Of a DNA stretch of 64,000 nt, positions 1 to 8,361 are shown piece after piece (within the stretch, counting starts at the first letter, position 1; every line of letters begins with the position of its first letter). The notes under the pieces are model-generated. The model ran no database searches. It was given only the letters and a program-made list of their open reading frames with translations, and was not told the origin of the DNA. The position numbers were made by a program, and so were the translations under genes. The DNA comes from Tritonibacter horizontis (lineage in GTDB: Bacteria > Pseudomonadota > Alphaproteobacteria > Rhodobacterales > Rhodobacteraceae): the NCBI RefSeq assembly GCF_001518015.1, contig NZ_LPUY01000128.1, forward strand, positions 1-64,000, in the 5' to 3' direction.

Positions 1-171
1 GACCAATTGGGTTCGCGTTGTAAGGCCCACATCGACCAAGCGACAAGAACGGCCCTCTGCGGACATTCAGCGCCCCACAATTAGGCCCCCGGAAGCTGAC
101 ATTGGTGCAACTCGCAGCAATACTCTCTATCGAACGATTGGGATGAACCAACTTAGCCTACTGACGCAACA

Positions 172-2874
172 TCAAAGGAACTCTGGCACTGGACCTTTCT
201 CATACTGATGCCCTTTCTCAAGAATGGCTTTTCGCTCTGAGACCTTCTCGTAAAAATTTCTCAAAGCATGAAAGTCTGCATCGATGTCGACTTTAGTTGG
301 CAGGTCTTGCGGCAAGTCTGCAGCCCTATCGTGCCCGGAGTAATGCGAGCATCGCTTCATTCCCTCGAATATCGCCGGGTAATCATCTGAAGGATGATAG
401 CAGGCATGTTTAAGACTTTGGGTCATTACACCTGGCTGGAAACGCTGGATGGTACCGTTGAATAGGATTTCTTCAACAATCCGCTCCCAAGTCTCGCGCA
501 TCAGAGTATAGACGGCTACGAGTGAATCGCGAAATTCCTGAACCACCGGATCATAACCGTCCTTGTACAATTTGGTTTTAGCTTCGTTGAGTTCGCCGAT
601 ACGCTGCTTTGCCTTCTTGGTATGGTTCGGCTTACCCGAGTCATCAATAATCCCGAACTTGGTTCCACCTAGACTCGACATCCATTCGGTATGGCAGGGA
701 ATATTGGCACGTCGCGCCTCATTCTCGATCATGTAATGAAACATGATATTGTGCGTAAAGATGATGACCTGGCGCCCAGCCATGGCCTCAGCCACAAGCC
801 GCTTTGCCACAGCTTCCATTCGGGAGTGATCCAGAGAGGAAACCGGATCATCGACTATAATGCCGTGTTCGGCACCAACCTCGATCAGTTCGGCTAGGAA
901 ACATGACAACGCGAGCGCTCTCTGCTCACCCTCGCTGAGCACATCGCTGTTGTTCGCCACACGCTGATGAGCAGTCAGGCCAACTTCAATAACACTGTCT
1001 GGGCCCGCACTGCGGTCTGAAAGATCGATGGGAATATGCGAGAGCTTGAGAGTATCCAGTTCTTTTGTGAGCTGCGTTTTCAGGCTCTTGGTCAAAATGA
1101 CACGGCGACGGGCCGTGAGCTGGCGCGCAATGGGGCCTGACAAACACAGCTTGCGCGCCTCCTTGATCTTGAGTCGCTCCACGAGCTGCTTGAGCCGGGC
1201 GACCATAGTTTCGATGTCCTCACTCAACTTCTTTTCATCTTTGAGCTCCGCCTCTTGGGATGCGAGCGTTTTCATACGCTCTTCATCGGCATCTGCATTT
1301 TTCAGAGCATCGATCTCCGTCTGCAGTTCTTCCAGCGCTGCATCGATCTTTTGGGTGAGATCGGCTTGGACAGCTTCTAGAGTATCCGCCCCATCAAAAG
1401 TGCCCGCTTCGATCATCGCCTTCACCGCCTCAAGACGCTTAGCAAGAACACTGTAGCCAAGCGCAATCTCATCGACAAAAGCCTGATGGTCATCGCTCAA
1501 CCCGCCATAAACGCCCAGAAGCGCTTTGGTTTGTTCCGCTGTGCCAAGGCGGAGGGCATTGATGGAAGCAACAAGCACCTCGTAGTCGTTTGTGGCTTTC
1601 TGACTGTCGTTGGCAGTGCGCCCAGAAATATACTCATCGAACTTGGCCATCCGTGATGCCGCGTCATCCTCCAAGGGTTGCTGGCAGAGGACGCAGGCTT
1701 CGCCAGTGGCCAGCTTGGGGTCATCGCGCACAGGGAAAGCTTCACCGGCAAAGTCGCGGGCATAGATCAGCATCTTTCGCCAGGATTCCGAACCGATTTC
1801 CGGGATCGGCATCCCTTCTCCCAGACCTTGGGCTGCTGCCTTGGCCGCCTCGGCCTTTGTCGTCATATCGGTGTGGGCATCTTTGATCTTAGCGATGCCA
1901 TCATCGGCAAGAAGTCCAAGGTGACCGGAAAGCTCGGTCTTTATATTCTCTAGCTCCTGCTTCGCCGATCTGTGAGACCGCAGCCGCACCTTAGGATCAT
2001 CGCGAATTTCATCGCTGACGCTCTGGAGAGCGGCCTCCTTTTCATCATTCCATACGGTGAGCGCGCGCAGGTCCGCTTCATCGGGAAGATAGGCTAGCTC
2101 TGTTTCAGGGACGAGTTTTGCAAGAGCCTGCGAGACAGCGGTGCCATCCGTATAACCAGCAGGCAGTGGCGCACGGATCGCCACATCTATCCCGTTTTCT
2201 CGAACCTCAAAATCACCGTCCAGCGCCTTTGCTGCCAGAGCGAGCTTGTTCAAAAGATCGAGCTCATATGGTAAGAATTCAACCTTGCGGTCCTTGTCTA
2301 CGTAAACGCGCGCTGTCGCCGTATCGAATACGGATATCCTTGCTAATTCTGCCGGAGGCGGATCGCCGTGTCGCCAGGTTGTCTCTTGGCGCGCGGGTTC
2401 GTCGCCTTCCATGCCGAACGCAAGGTCAACTTCTGGAGGGTCGGCTGCGGCGGCCTCATAAACATTTCCTTTGAGGTCCTGAGGACTGAGAGACCTGCAA
2501 AGCTGTTTGGCTATTCGACAGTAGCCGCTCTTACCTGATGCATTGGCACCGTAAACAAGTGTCATCCCATTTTTCGCGAATTTGATCGGAGGCTGGTCGC
2601 TTGCTAATCGGTCTACCCGACGGACAGGTCCAATCGCACCAAGAATTGTGCGTGGGGCGTCGGCTGCCGGATCAGATAGGTGCTCTGCAGCTAGGGGAGT
2701 AACCGCAGCGACTTCGTCGTCGATCAGTTCGGTTGCCTTCTCAATAAGCCTCCGTAGGTCCGACAAGTCTTCCTTGCTCAACTCGCCTGTTGTCGCCAGT
2801 CGCCGAAGCGCATCCTTTTGCCAATCGGGCCGTACTTCTTGATTTGACCAAGTAATGAGCTCCTCAAACGCCAT
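172..2874 (-). CDS. AAA_13-type ATPase with zinc hook, RloC/PrrC-like (putative anticodon nuclease)
   Basis: A 900-residue SMC/Rad50-like ATPase. Walker A (GANASGKS) lies near residues 109-116, an ABC signature (LSEGEQRA) near 643 and Walker B (IIVDDPVSSLD) near 670. The middle is long and charged, probably coiled coil, and carries a CVLC motif near 395, the CxxC form of a zinc hook. Zinc hook plus AAA_13 ATPase is the layout of RloC, a phage-responsive anticodon nuclease. The C-terminal 170 residues contain an R-x3-E pair (RETWE, near 794-798) followed by several histidines (SGHD), which could correspond to the Arg-Glu-His triad known from PrrC; that match is inference. It lies 109 bp downstream of an Mrr-STAND gene on the same strand. 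A possible RBS (AAGGA) precedes the ATG. It could instead be a DNA-repair-type AAA protein with no nuclease activity. Confidence 0.6.
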   Translation of the reverse strand: MAFEELITWSNQEVRPDWQKDALRRLATTGELSKEDLSDLRRLIEKATELIDDEVAAVTPLAAEHLSDPAADAPRTILGAIGPVRRVDRLASDQPPIKFAKNGMTLVYGANASGKSGYCRIAKQLCRSLSPQDLKGNVYEAAAADPPEVDLAFGMEGDEPARQETTWRHGDPPPAELARISVFDTATARVYVDKDRKVEFLPYELDLLNKLALAAKALDGDFEVRENGIDVAIRAPLPAGYTDGTAVSQALAKLVPETELAYLPDEADLRALTVWNDEKEAALQSVSDEIRDDPKVRLRSHRSAKQELENIKTELSGHLGLLADDGIAKIKDAHTDMTTKAEAAKAAAQGLGEGMPIPEIGSESWRKMLIYARDFAGEAFPVRDDPKLATGEACVLCQQPLEDDAASRMAKFDEYISGRTANDSQKATNDYEVLVASINALRLGTAEQTKALLGVYGGLSDDHQAFVDEIALGYSVLAKRLEAVKAMIEAGTFDGADTLEAVQADLTQKIDAALEELQTEIDALKNADADEERMKTLASQEAELKDEKKLSEDIETMVARLKQLVERLKIKEARKLCLSGPIARQLTARRRVILTKSLKTQLTKELDTLKLSHIPIDLSDRSAGPDSVIEVGLTAHQRVANNSDVLSEGEQRALALSCFLAELIEVGAEHGIIVDDPVSSLDHSRMEAVAKRLVAEAMAGRQVIIFTHNIMFHYMIENEARRANIPCHTEWMSSLGGTKFGIIDDSGKPNHTKKAKQRIGELNEAKTKLYKDGYDPVVQEFRDSLVAVYTLMRETWERIVEEILFNGTIQRFQPGVMTQSLKHACYHPSDDYPAIFEGMKRCSHYSGHDRAADLPQDLPTKVDIDADFHALRNFYEKVSERKAILEKGHQYEKGPVPEFL

Positions 2875-2983
2875 TTAACTATTGTCCTTATGAATGCCGA
2901 ACAGCGATGCGCCGCTGTAGGTTCGCCACAAGCTAAGCCAAGTGGCCGTTACAAGAAAACGCAGAATCGTCGGAGCAAGAGAA

Positions 2984-5260
2984 TTATTTAGAAAAAGTCG
3001 AAAACAAGCTTACGAGGTCTTTGTCGGAAAACTCTGCGTCGGGGTTACTATTTTGCCCGCGAGAACTCGGTTGGTATTCATCATAATCAGGCACCTCAAT
3101 TTCACTGATTTTTTCTTGCACCACCCTTTTCGCAGTTTCAGCACTGCGACCAGTGTGCTGCGCAATGAACTCCAGCATCTCTAGGTGCTCATTCAGCTCA
3201 CTTTCGGAAGAAAGGTCAGAGATTCTTTCTGAAATCTCATCAAACTCATAGTCAATCGCGGAGTTGATCGCGTCCTCGATGGGTCTGAGATCAATAGCGT
3301 CACCAAAGTACTCGGCTATGGCGTCATTCACGGCGACCAACTCGTCCATCGGAACGCCGGTTTCGATTGCCGTCATCAGAACGGCTTTAACTGCTGTTAG
3401 CAGTTCTTCTTTGCCGTCAACATCATCATCGACAAAGCTTGAAATCCTCCAATGAAGCTCTGGCAATTCTCTGGAATCTCGTGACGCATCTACCTCAAGG
3501 ATATCGCTCTTCAAAACTGAGATTGCGGCATCGAGAAAATCACGGTGGCCAGAGTGCTCAAACAGATCGAGCAGAAGAGATCCGCGATCTGCTATAGCGA
3601 GGTCATCGAGTTCGCGGTACCAATAATTGTACTGCTCCGACTTCACCTTTGCGAAGTTGGGAATTTGGTCCAGTTTGTTCGCGAACTCGCAGAATTTTTG
3701 CGCCAGTGTTTTCAGTTTATCGGGTTCGGTCTGGAACGCATGCTTCATGTGGCTCCACAGATTCTGAGCCCATTCAGCTCGAACACAAAGAGTTGGGAGC
3801 AGGCCCAGAAAGTCTCCATCAGTTAAATGCTCTTTTAGAAAGTCGCGGACTGATGGGTTCACAAACCGTACCCGGTTCCCGGATATAGCAACAAAACCAG
3901 ACTCGAGTGATTTAAGAGCTTCTTCGAAGTCCTCTGGCTTTGACGGCTGTGAATAGTGTTCGCAAATCTTATTATGTATCGCGTTGAAGTTTTCCCGCAG
4001 AACCTTGATGGATTGGCGATACTGATTGCCAAAGTAGAGAGCCACAAGCAGATTCTGGCAGCGCATACTGAGACTGCGGTATGCCTTGGCCCAGAGCAGC
4101 GATGGATTCTCTAGGATCTTAAAGGCAAACTTTGGATAGGCGGATGGTTCCAAGTCCTCAGGACACTCCGCAGCAACATGCGCAATAAGGCGCGGATTGT
4201 AGTTTGGGTGGTCGACGATCTTCTTGAGCCAATCATCCTGAAGCAGAGCTTTTATATGGTCACCATTCAAATCTGACGCTGCAAGATGGTTGAATAAGAT
4301 ACGCGCCTTGATTGAGCGATTATATTGGCCAACATCCAGCAAAAATTTTGAAAGCTGGAAGCGGCCCTCATCCATATGATCTGAAAGCCGTCGTGCTTCC
4401 TCAAAAATGTGGGCCCGCGTCGTAAGAATGAAACGAGAGTTTTTCGAAGCTCTAACCCGTTTCACAAATCTCGCCAGTTGCCCATCCCGTTGAACAAGCG
4501 CTTGGCGATCGAGCTCAATCTGACCGAGAAAATCGTCAAAGAAGAAGATGGTTCGCTTTTCCTCATCGAGTTTGGCAAAGCCATCGTCGAGAGATCTTAT
4601 CGCGCAAAATTGCCAATCGTCATTGAGATAGTGATAGGTGAGCATTTTGGCCAGCGTGGTCTTCCCCACCCCTGGCGGGCCAGACACAACGAGGACGCGA
4701 TGTCGTTCGAGCTTTTCAAACGCGGCGTCAAAACTTGGGTTACGAACATAGACTCGCAACTCGCCCAAAATTTCAGCTTTGGTCGCTGCCGTGTGGGCCT
4801 CAAGACCTGACTGCAGCACTTTCTCCAAAACTGCCGTACTGGTCATCCAGAGTTTCAGATGTGCCTTTTCAATGTCGGGGTGACGCTTCAGCGCGGCCTC
4901 AATGTCTTCCGCTCCCCAAATGTCTTCCGGACTTTTTAGGCGATCACCTAACACATCTGCCAGTTCGTCGCTAAGTGCAGGTGTCAAAGATTGAGACGTC
5001 AAGAAAATGTAACGACTTGGTTTCAGAAGATCGATCTTCGGCACTTCCTTTTTCAAAGCCGACTTCAACTGAGAAAACGTTGAATTCAGATAATGCTTGC
5101 ACTGAAGAATGGTCGACTTAGGACCCTTGGAATGCCTGCCATCGACACCGCCATCAGCGCCCGCGCCAAACGCAGAAAAGCGCTGACCGGTTTCAGCTTG
5201 CAGGATATCACGACACAGATCCTCAAAATCCGGAGGTGACAGATTTCCAAGCCTTTTCAT
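2984..5260 (-). CDS. Mrr-type restriction endonuclease fused to a STAND NTPase (nSTAND3-like)
   Basis: A 758-residue protein with two recognisable modules. Residues 1-60 hold an Mrr-type PD-(D/E)xK core: E13, GADGGVDG with D40, then ILQCK with Q53 and K55. Residues 190-400 hold a P-loop NTPase: Walker A GPPGVGKT at 194-201, Walker B FFFDDF near 240 and an arginine-rich sensor region (FILTTRAH). The rest is helical and acidic, without motifs I can name. Nuclease-STAND fusions are typical anti-phage sensors, in which target recognition drives oligomerisation and nuclease activation. It is shorter than Avs4 and lacks an obvious TPR sensor, so I do not call it Avs. It is the first gene of a pair with the RloC-like ATPase. 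Base composition is more A/T-rich than the plasmid backbone, consistent with transfer. Confidence 0.75.
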   Translation of the reverse strand: MKRLGNLSPPDFEDLCRDILQAETGQRFSAFGAGADGGVDGRHSKGPKSTILQCKHYLNSTFSQLKSALKKEVPKIDLLKPSRYIFLTSQSLTPALSDELADVLGDRLKSPEDIWGAEDIEAALKRHPDIEKAHLKLWMTSTAVLEKVLQSGLEAHTAATKAEILGELRVYVRNPSFDAAFEKLERHRVLVVSGPPGVGKTTLAKMLTYHYLNDDWQFCAIRSLDDGFAKLDEEKRTIFFFDDFLGQIELDRQALVQRDGQLARFVKRVRASKNSRFILTTRAHIFEEARRLSDHMDEGRFQLSKFLLDVGQYNRSIKARILFNHLAASDLNGDHIKALLQDDWLKKIVDHPNYNPRLIAHVAAECPEDLEPSAYPKFAFKILENPSLLWAKAYRSLSMRCQNLLVALYFGNQYRQSIKVLRENFNAIHNKICEHYSQPSKPEDFEEALKSLESGFVAISGNRVRFVNPSVRDFLKEHLTDGDFLGLLPTLCVRAEWAQNLWSHMKHAFQTEPDKLKTLAQKFCEFANKLDQIPNFAKVKSEQYNYWYRELDDLAIADRGSLLLDLFEHSGHRDFLDAAISVLKSDILEVDASRDSRELPELHWRISSFVDDDVDGKEELLTAVKAVLMTAIETGVPMDELVAVNDAIAEYFGDAIDLRPIEDAINSAIDYEFDEISERISDLSSESELNEHLEMLEFIAQHTGRSAETAKRVVQEKISEIEVPDYDEYQPSSRGQNSNPDAEFSDKDLVSLFSTFSK

Positions 5261-5286
5261 GTCACAACCCCACCAACTATTTTGTT

Positions 5287-5310
5287 AATAAGTCTACACT
5301 ACCAGACCTG
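5287..5310 (+). repeat. Imperfect 24-nt direct repeat, copy 1
   Basis: Starts AATAAGTCTACACTAC and matches 7209-7232 (AATAAGTTTACATTAT) at 19 of 24 positions in the same orientation. The two copies bracket scpB and the DUF1403 gene, and copy 2 lies 8 bp before the tyrosine recombinase start codon. A recombinase-binding or regulatory site is a possible role. Confidence 0.4.
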
Positions 5311-5409
5311 CAATTGGATGAGAAAGTCAGCCTAGTCCACAATAAGGAGGGGCCACTGCCGATGCACATCCTATCCTCCTGAGAATGTCTGCTTAACTAA
5401 CAAATCAAG

Positions 5410-5584
5410 TGAAACGATACCAGTGCAGCGAATGGCTTCTTCCCGCCCACGACGACGAGGAGGGAATACCCTGTCGCCAATAGATGCATGAGGCTTCGTT
5501 TGGAAATCCTGAAACGATTATCACATTGTAATCGTGCGGCTTTCTTGGCGCGCAGATGAATCGTTACATGGCAAATGAAACGAT
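5410..5584 (+). repeat. Three TGAAACGAT direct repeats
   Basis: The 9-mer TGAAACGAT begins at 5410, 5510 and 5576, always in the same orientation, within a 364-bp non-coding gap. Spacing is irregular (100 and 66 bp), so these are not classic iterons. They may be regulator sites for the flanking genes, or chance. Confidence 0.35.
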
Positions 5585-5624
5585 AGGCCGAACGGTGGAC
5601 TTCACGCTCAGCATCGGCATCTCG

Positions 5625-6239
5625 TTACCCGTAATCGATTTGTGGCGCTTCGCCCACGACACCCGCATCCGCCAACTGCTCACGATCTGGAAGATCGCGC
5701 AGACTTTCCATCCCGAAGACGACCAAGAACTGCTCGGTGGTCACGAAGGTATAGGGCGCCCCTCGCCGAGGGGACCGCGGTCCCGTCCCGATCAACTCGC
5801 GCGCATGCAGCCGACCGATCAGGTCGCGGCTGATCTCCTTGCCGAAGATATCCTTGAGCCCGTCGCGGGTGATCGGCTGGTGGTAAGCGATGGCCGCGAG
5901 GACCGCGACGTCGAATTCATTCAAGTCCAGCAATTTGTCACCGACATCTGCCGCAGCGCGGATCGCGGACGCATAGACGGGCCGCGTCCGGAACATCCAG
6001 CCGCCGGCGACCTCGGCGATCTCGAAGGCCCGCCCCTCCAGATCGGCGGCGAGGTCCTCGACGAGCAGATCAACCGACGCCCCCTGCCCCACCACGCGGG
6101 CGAGATCTTCGCGCGGCACAGGGGATGCAGAGGCGAAGAGAACTGCCTCGATCCGGCGCATCCATTCCCGCCAGCGCAGATCGGGCGGCAGGTCGGTCAA
6201 CTCGCGATCAAGCTCCGTCTCAGGGCGATCCTTTGCCAT
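5625..6239 (-). CDS. scpB: SMC-Scp complex subunit ScpB homologue, plasmid-borne
   Basis: A 204-residue ScpB-family kleisin-associated protein. The start (WREWMRRIEAVLFAS) and the block ISRDLIGRLHARELIGTG are typical of ScpB, built of two winged-helix domains. Chromosomal ScpB joins ScpA and SMC in condensing and segregating DNA. Plasmid copies beside a DUF1403 gene and an integrase recur on alphaproteobacterial plasmids, where partners are unproven. Only 2 bp separate it from the upstream DUF1403 stop codon, so the two genes are probably co-transcribed. No scpA or smc is visible in the window, so it would have to work with chromosomal partners or alone. Confidence 0.85.
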   Translation of the reverse strand: MAKDRPETELDRELTDLPPDLRWREWMRRIEAVLFASASPVPREDLARVVGQGASVDLLVEDLAADLEGRAFEIAEVAGGWMFRTRPVYASAIRAAADVGDKLLDLNEFDVAVLAAIAYHQPITRDGLKDIFGKEISRDLIGRLHARELIGTGPRSPRRGAPYTFVTTEQFLVVFGMESLRDLPDREQLADAGVVGEAPQIDYG

Positions 6240-6241
6240 TG

Positions 6242-7126
6242 CTACACCCCGTATAGCCGGAACGTGTCGCGCCCGGTCAATTCGCGCACCACGCCGAGAT
6301 CGACCAGCCGGTCACACAGCCGCCGCGCGGCGCGATCCGGCAAAGGCAAGGCCGATGGCGCAACCGCATCGTGGGTCAGGAACATTTCGACCGCGTCGCC
6401 CGCCCCCTTGGCCCGCAGCTTGGGTGCGACCGCGTTCAGATGCGCCGCCCGACGCGCGAGATCTATTGCGAGGCGCACCGCTTCGACCACCGACGAGACG
6501 AGCGCGCGATGACTGGCCAGGCGCAAGTCGTCCCCATGCTTGCGCAAGTCCGCGCGTTTCAGTCCCGTGGCCAGCAGCGGCACAAGATGATCCCAACCGA
6601 GCGTCTGCGCGAGCACGGCATCCGCGAAGACCAGCGCGGGCACCTCGGCACGGGGCGCCTCCGTCAGGACCGTCTCCAGAACCATCGCGGCACGGCTCAC
6701 CGGCGCCCCTTTCCCCGCATCAAGCCATGCAGCAATCTGGCGCGGGTCGAGGCTCGGCAAAGCACGACCGAGAGCCTTGATCGACACCGGCCGCTCTGCA
6801 GCACGCCGCCAAGCCAGGTAGGTTTCTCCGGCTGGTCCGGGAAGATCGCCCGGGCGCATCAGGAGCACCGCATCACGCAACTCCCCTGCCCGCTCCGACC
6901 GTCCGGAAAACGCGACACAAGCCTCTGCGGCACGCAGCGCGAGCCGATCCCGCAACAAGGCTTGGGGCACTTCCTCGCGTCCCAACACAAGATGCAGGTG
7001 GTTCAGCGCCGCGCCCGACAAAAACGCAACATCTTCAAGGGCTTCAGCGCGTGCAGAGGTGACCCAGGCAGACATCCGGGGTAACGTATCAAAGTCGCTA
7101 ATGTGATCCGGACGGGCAAATGTCAT
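6242..7126 (-). CDS. DUF1403 family protein
   Basis: A 294-residue, alanine- and arginine-rich helical protein recognisable as DUF1403 from the N-terminal part (FLSGAALNHLHLVLGREEVP) and the middle (GDLPGPAGETYLAWRRA). The function of the family is unknown. I chose the ATG at 7126 rather than the in-frame TTG at 7132. It precedes scpB with a 2-bp gap and is divergent from the tyrosine recombinase. This trio is a recurring plasmid arrangement, which suggests a role in plasmid maintenance. No catalytic motif is visible. Confidence 0.8.
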   Translation of the reverse strand: MTFARPDHISDFDTLPRMSAWVTSARAEALEDVAFLSGAALNHLHLVLGREEVPQALLRDRLALRAAEACVAFSGRSERAGELRDAVLLMRPGDLPGPAGETYLAWRRAAERPVSIKALGRALPSLDPRQIAAWLDAGKGAPVSRAAMVLETVLTEAPRAEVPALVFADAVLAQTLGWDHLVPLLATGLKRADLRKHGDDLRLASHRALVSSVVEAVRLAIDLARRAAHLNAVAPKLRAKGAGDAVEMFLTHDAVAPSALPLPDRAARRLCDRLVDLGVVRELTGRDTFRLYGV

Positions 7127-7208
7127 GACCAAAGCCTACACTTGCGCGGCGCTTTATACCAGAAAATAGCGCTTTAACCGCCTCACCTTGCCATTCTCAT
7201 TTACGTCC

Positions 7209-7232
7209 AATAAGTTTACATTATCGGACATG
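7209..7232 (+). repeat. Imperfect 24-nt direct repeat, copy 2, next to the integrase start
   Basis: AATAAGTTTACATTAT followed by CGGACATG, the partner of 5287-5310. Its core ATAAG-TTTACA-TTAT is partly palindromic. It lies in the divergent promoter region between the DUF1403 gene and the recombinase, so it may be an operator or a recombination core. Confidence 0.4.
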
Positions 7233-7239
7233 AATAGAT

Positions 7240-8349
7240 ATGCTCAGCGACATGTCGGAAAACAACGAGAAATCGATCTCAAAGCCGCCAAATGGGCCTT
7301 CGGTCAGCGAGGACAACGAGAGAGATCATCCCAGCAGCGAGGCTTTGAGCCTTCCTTCCTTTGTGGCTGGTTCAGGCACGCTCGATTGGCTGGTGGACAC
7401 CGCACGCGACTATGCCCGCGCCGCGGCCTCGGACAATACATTGAAGGCATATGCAAAGGACTGGGCACATTTTGCACGCTGGTGCCGGATGAAGGGCGCG
7501 GAGCCGCTGCCGCCATCACCCGAGATGATTGGGCTCTACCTTGCGGACCTGGCGTCCGGAGCGGGCCCCGCCCCTGCCCTATCGGTCAGTACCATCGACC
7601 GCCGCCTGTCGGGCCTTGCCTGGAACTATGCGCAGCGCGGGTTCACACTTGATCGCAAGAACCGTCACATCGCCACCGTGCTGGCAGGGATCAAACGCAA
7701 ACACGCCCGTCCACCGGTACAAAAGGCAGCGATCCTGGCCGAGGACATCCTCGCGATGGTGGCCACCCTTCCTTTCGACCTGCGCGGGCTGCGGGATCGG
7801 GCCATCTTGCTCCTCGGCTATGCGGGTGGGCTACGTCGGTCGGAAATCGTCAGCCTCGACGTGCACAAAGACGACACACCGGATTCCGGCGGTTGGATCG
7901 ATATCTTCGACAAGGGCGCCCTGCTCACCCTCAATGCCAAGACTGGCTGGCGTGAGGTCGAGATCGGCCGCGGGTACAAGGATCAAACCTGCCCCGTACA
8001 TGCGCTTGAGCAATGGTTGCACTTCGCAAAGATCGACTTCGGTCCAGTCTTCGTCGGCACCTCGCGGGATGGCATGAAGGCAATGAATACCCGGCTGAAC
8101 GACAAACACGTTGCACGCCTGATCAAGCGCACCGTGCTCGACGCCGGTATCCGGTCAGACCTGCCCGAGAAAGAACGGCTCACGCTCTTTTCCGGTCACT
8201 CACTGCGCGCCGGTCTGGCCAGTTCCGCAGAGGTCGATGAGCGCTATGTCCAGAAACAACTCGGCCACGCCTCGGCCGAGATGACCCGCCGCTATCAGCG
8301 GCGCCGCGACAGGTTCCGGGTAAACCTGACCAAAGCCGCCGGTCTCTGA
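7240..8349 (+). CDS. Tyrosine recombinase / site-specific integrase
   Basis: A 369-residue phage-integrase-family recombinase. The N-terminal half holds a SAM-like core-binding domain (DNTLKAYAKDWAHFARWC). The catalytic domain shows the first arginine in GGLRRSEIVSL near residue 197, the HxxR box in SGHSLRAGL, the second histidine in LGHAS and the nucleophile tyrosine in TRRYQRR. All expected catalytic residues are present, so it should be active. Its place beside repABC and scpB suggests a plasmid dimer resolvase or an element integrase. Start choice is uncertain (ATG 7240 or 7252; no strong RBS). It converges on repC with a 12-bp gap. Confidence 0.9.
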   Translation: MLSDMSENNEKSISKPPNGPSVSEDNERDHPSSEALSLPSFVAGSGTLDWLVDTARDYARAAASDNTLKAYAKDWAHFARWCRMKGAEPLPPSPEMIGLYLADLASGAGPAPALSVSTIDRRLSGLAWNYAQRGFTLDRKNRHIATVLAGIKRKHARPPVQKAAILAEDILAMVATLPFDLRGLRDRAILLLGYAGGLRRSEIVSLDVHKDDTPDSGGWIDIFDKGALLTLNAKTGWREVEIGRGYKDQTCPVHALEQWLHFAKIDFGPVFVGTSRDGMKAMNTRLNDKHVARLIKRTVLDAGIRSDLPEKERLTLFSGHSLRAGLASSAEVDERYVQKQLGHASAEMTRRYQRRRDRFRVNLTKAAGL

Positions 8350-8361
8350 GCCTCTGCCCTA

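Larger units (their letters stand above)
5261..5624. other. Intergenic region upstream of the STAND gene, with short repeats
   Basis: No convincing gene. The region contains one arm of an imperfect 24-nt repeat (5287-5310, partner at 7209-7232), three copies of TGAAACGAT (starting 5410, 5510 and 5576) and an inverted repeat CGATTA/TAATCG at 5515-5534. The promoter of the Mrr-STAND gene must lie at its left end. A reading frame running rightwards from 5556 is the antisense shadow of scpB. Confidence 0.5.

Noticed and set aside
2984-5260. Avs4 (Mrr-STAND-TPR) assignment
   Set aside because: The protein has Mrr and STAND modules but is about half the usual Avs length and shows no TPR sensor, so I kept the general description.
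5556-6512. 318-residue plus-strand frame
   Set aside because: Antisense shadow of scpB and DUF1403; low-complexity Arg/Pro/Ala composition and no ribosome site.
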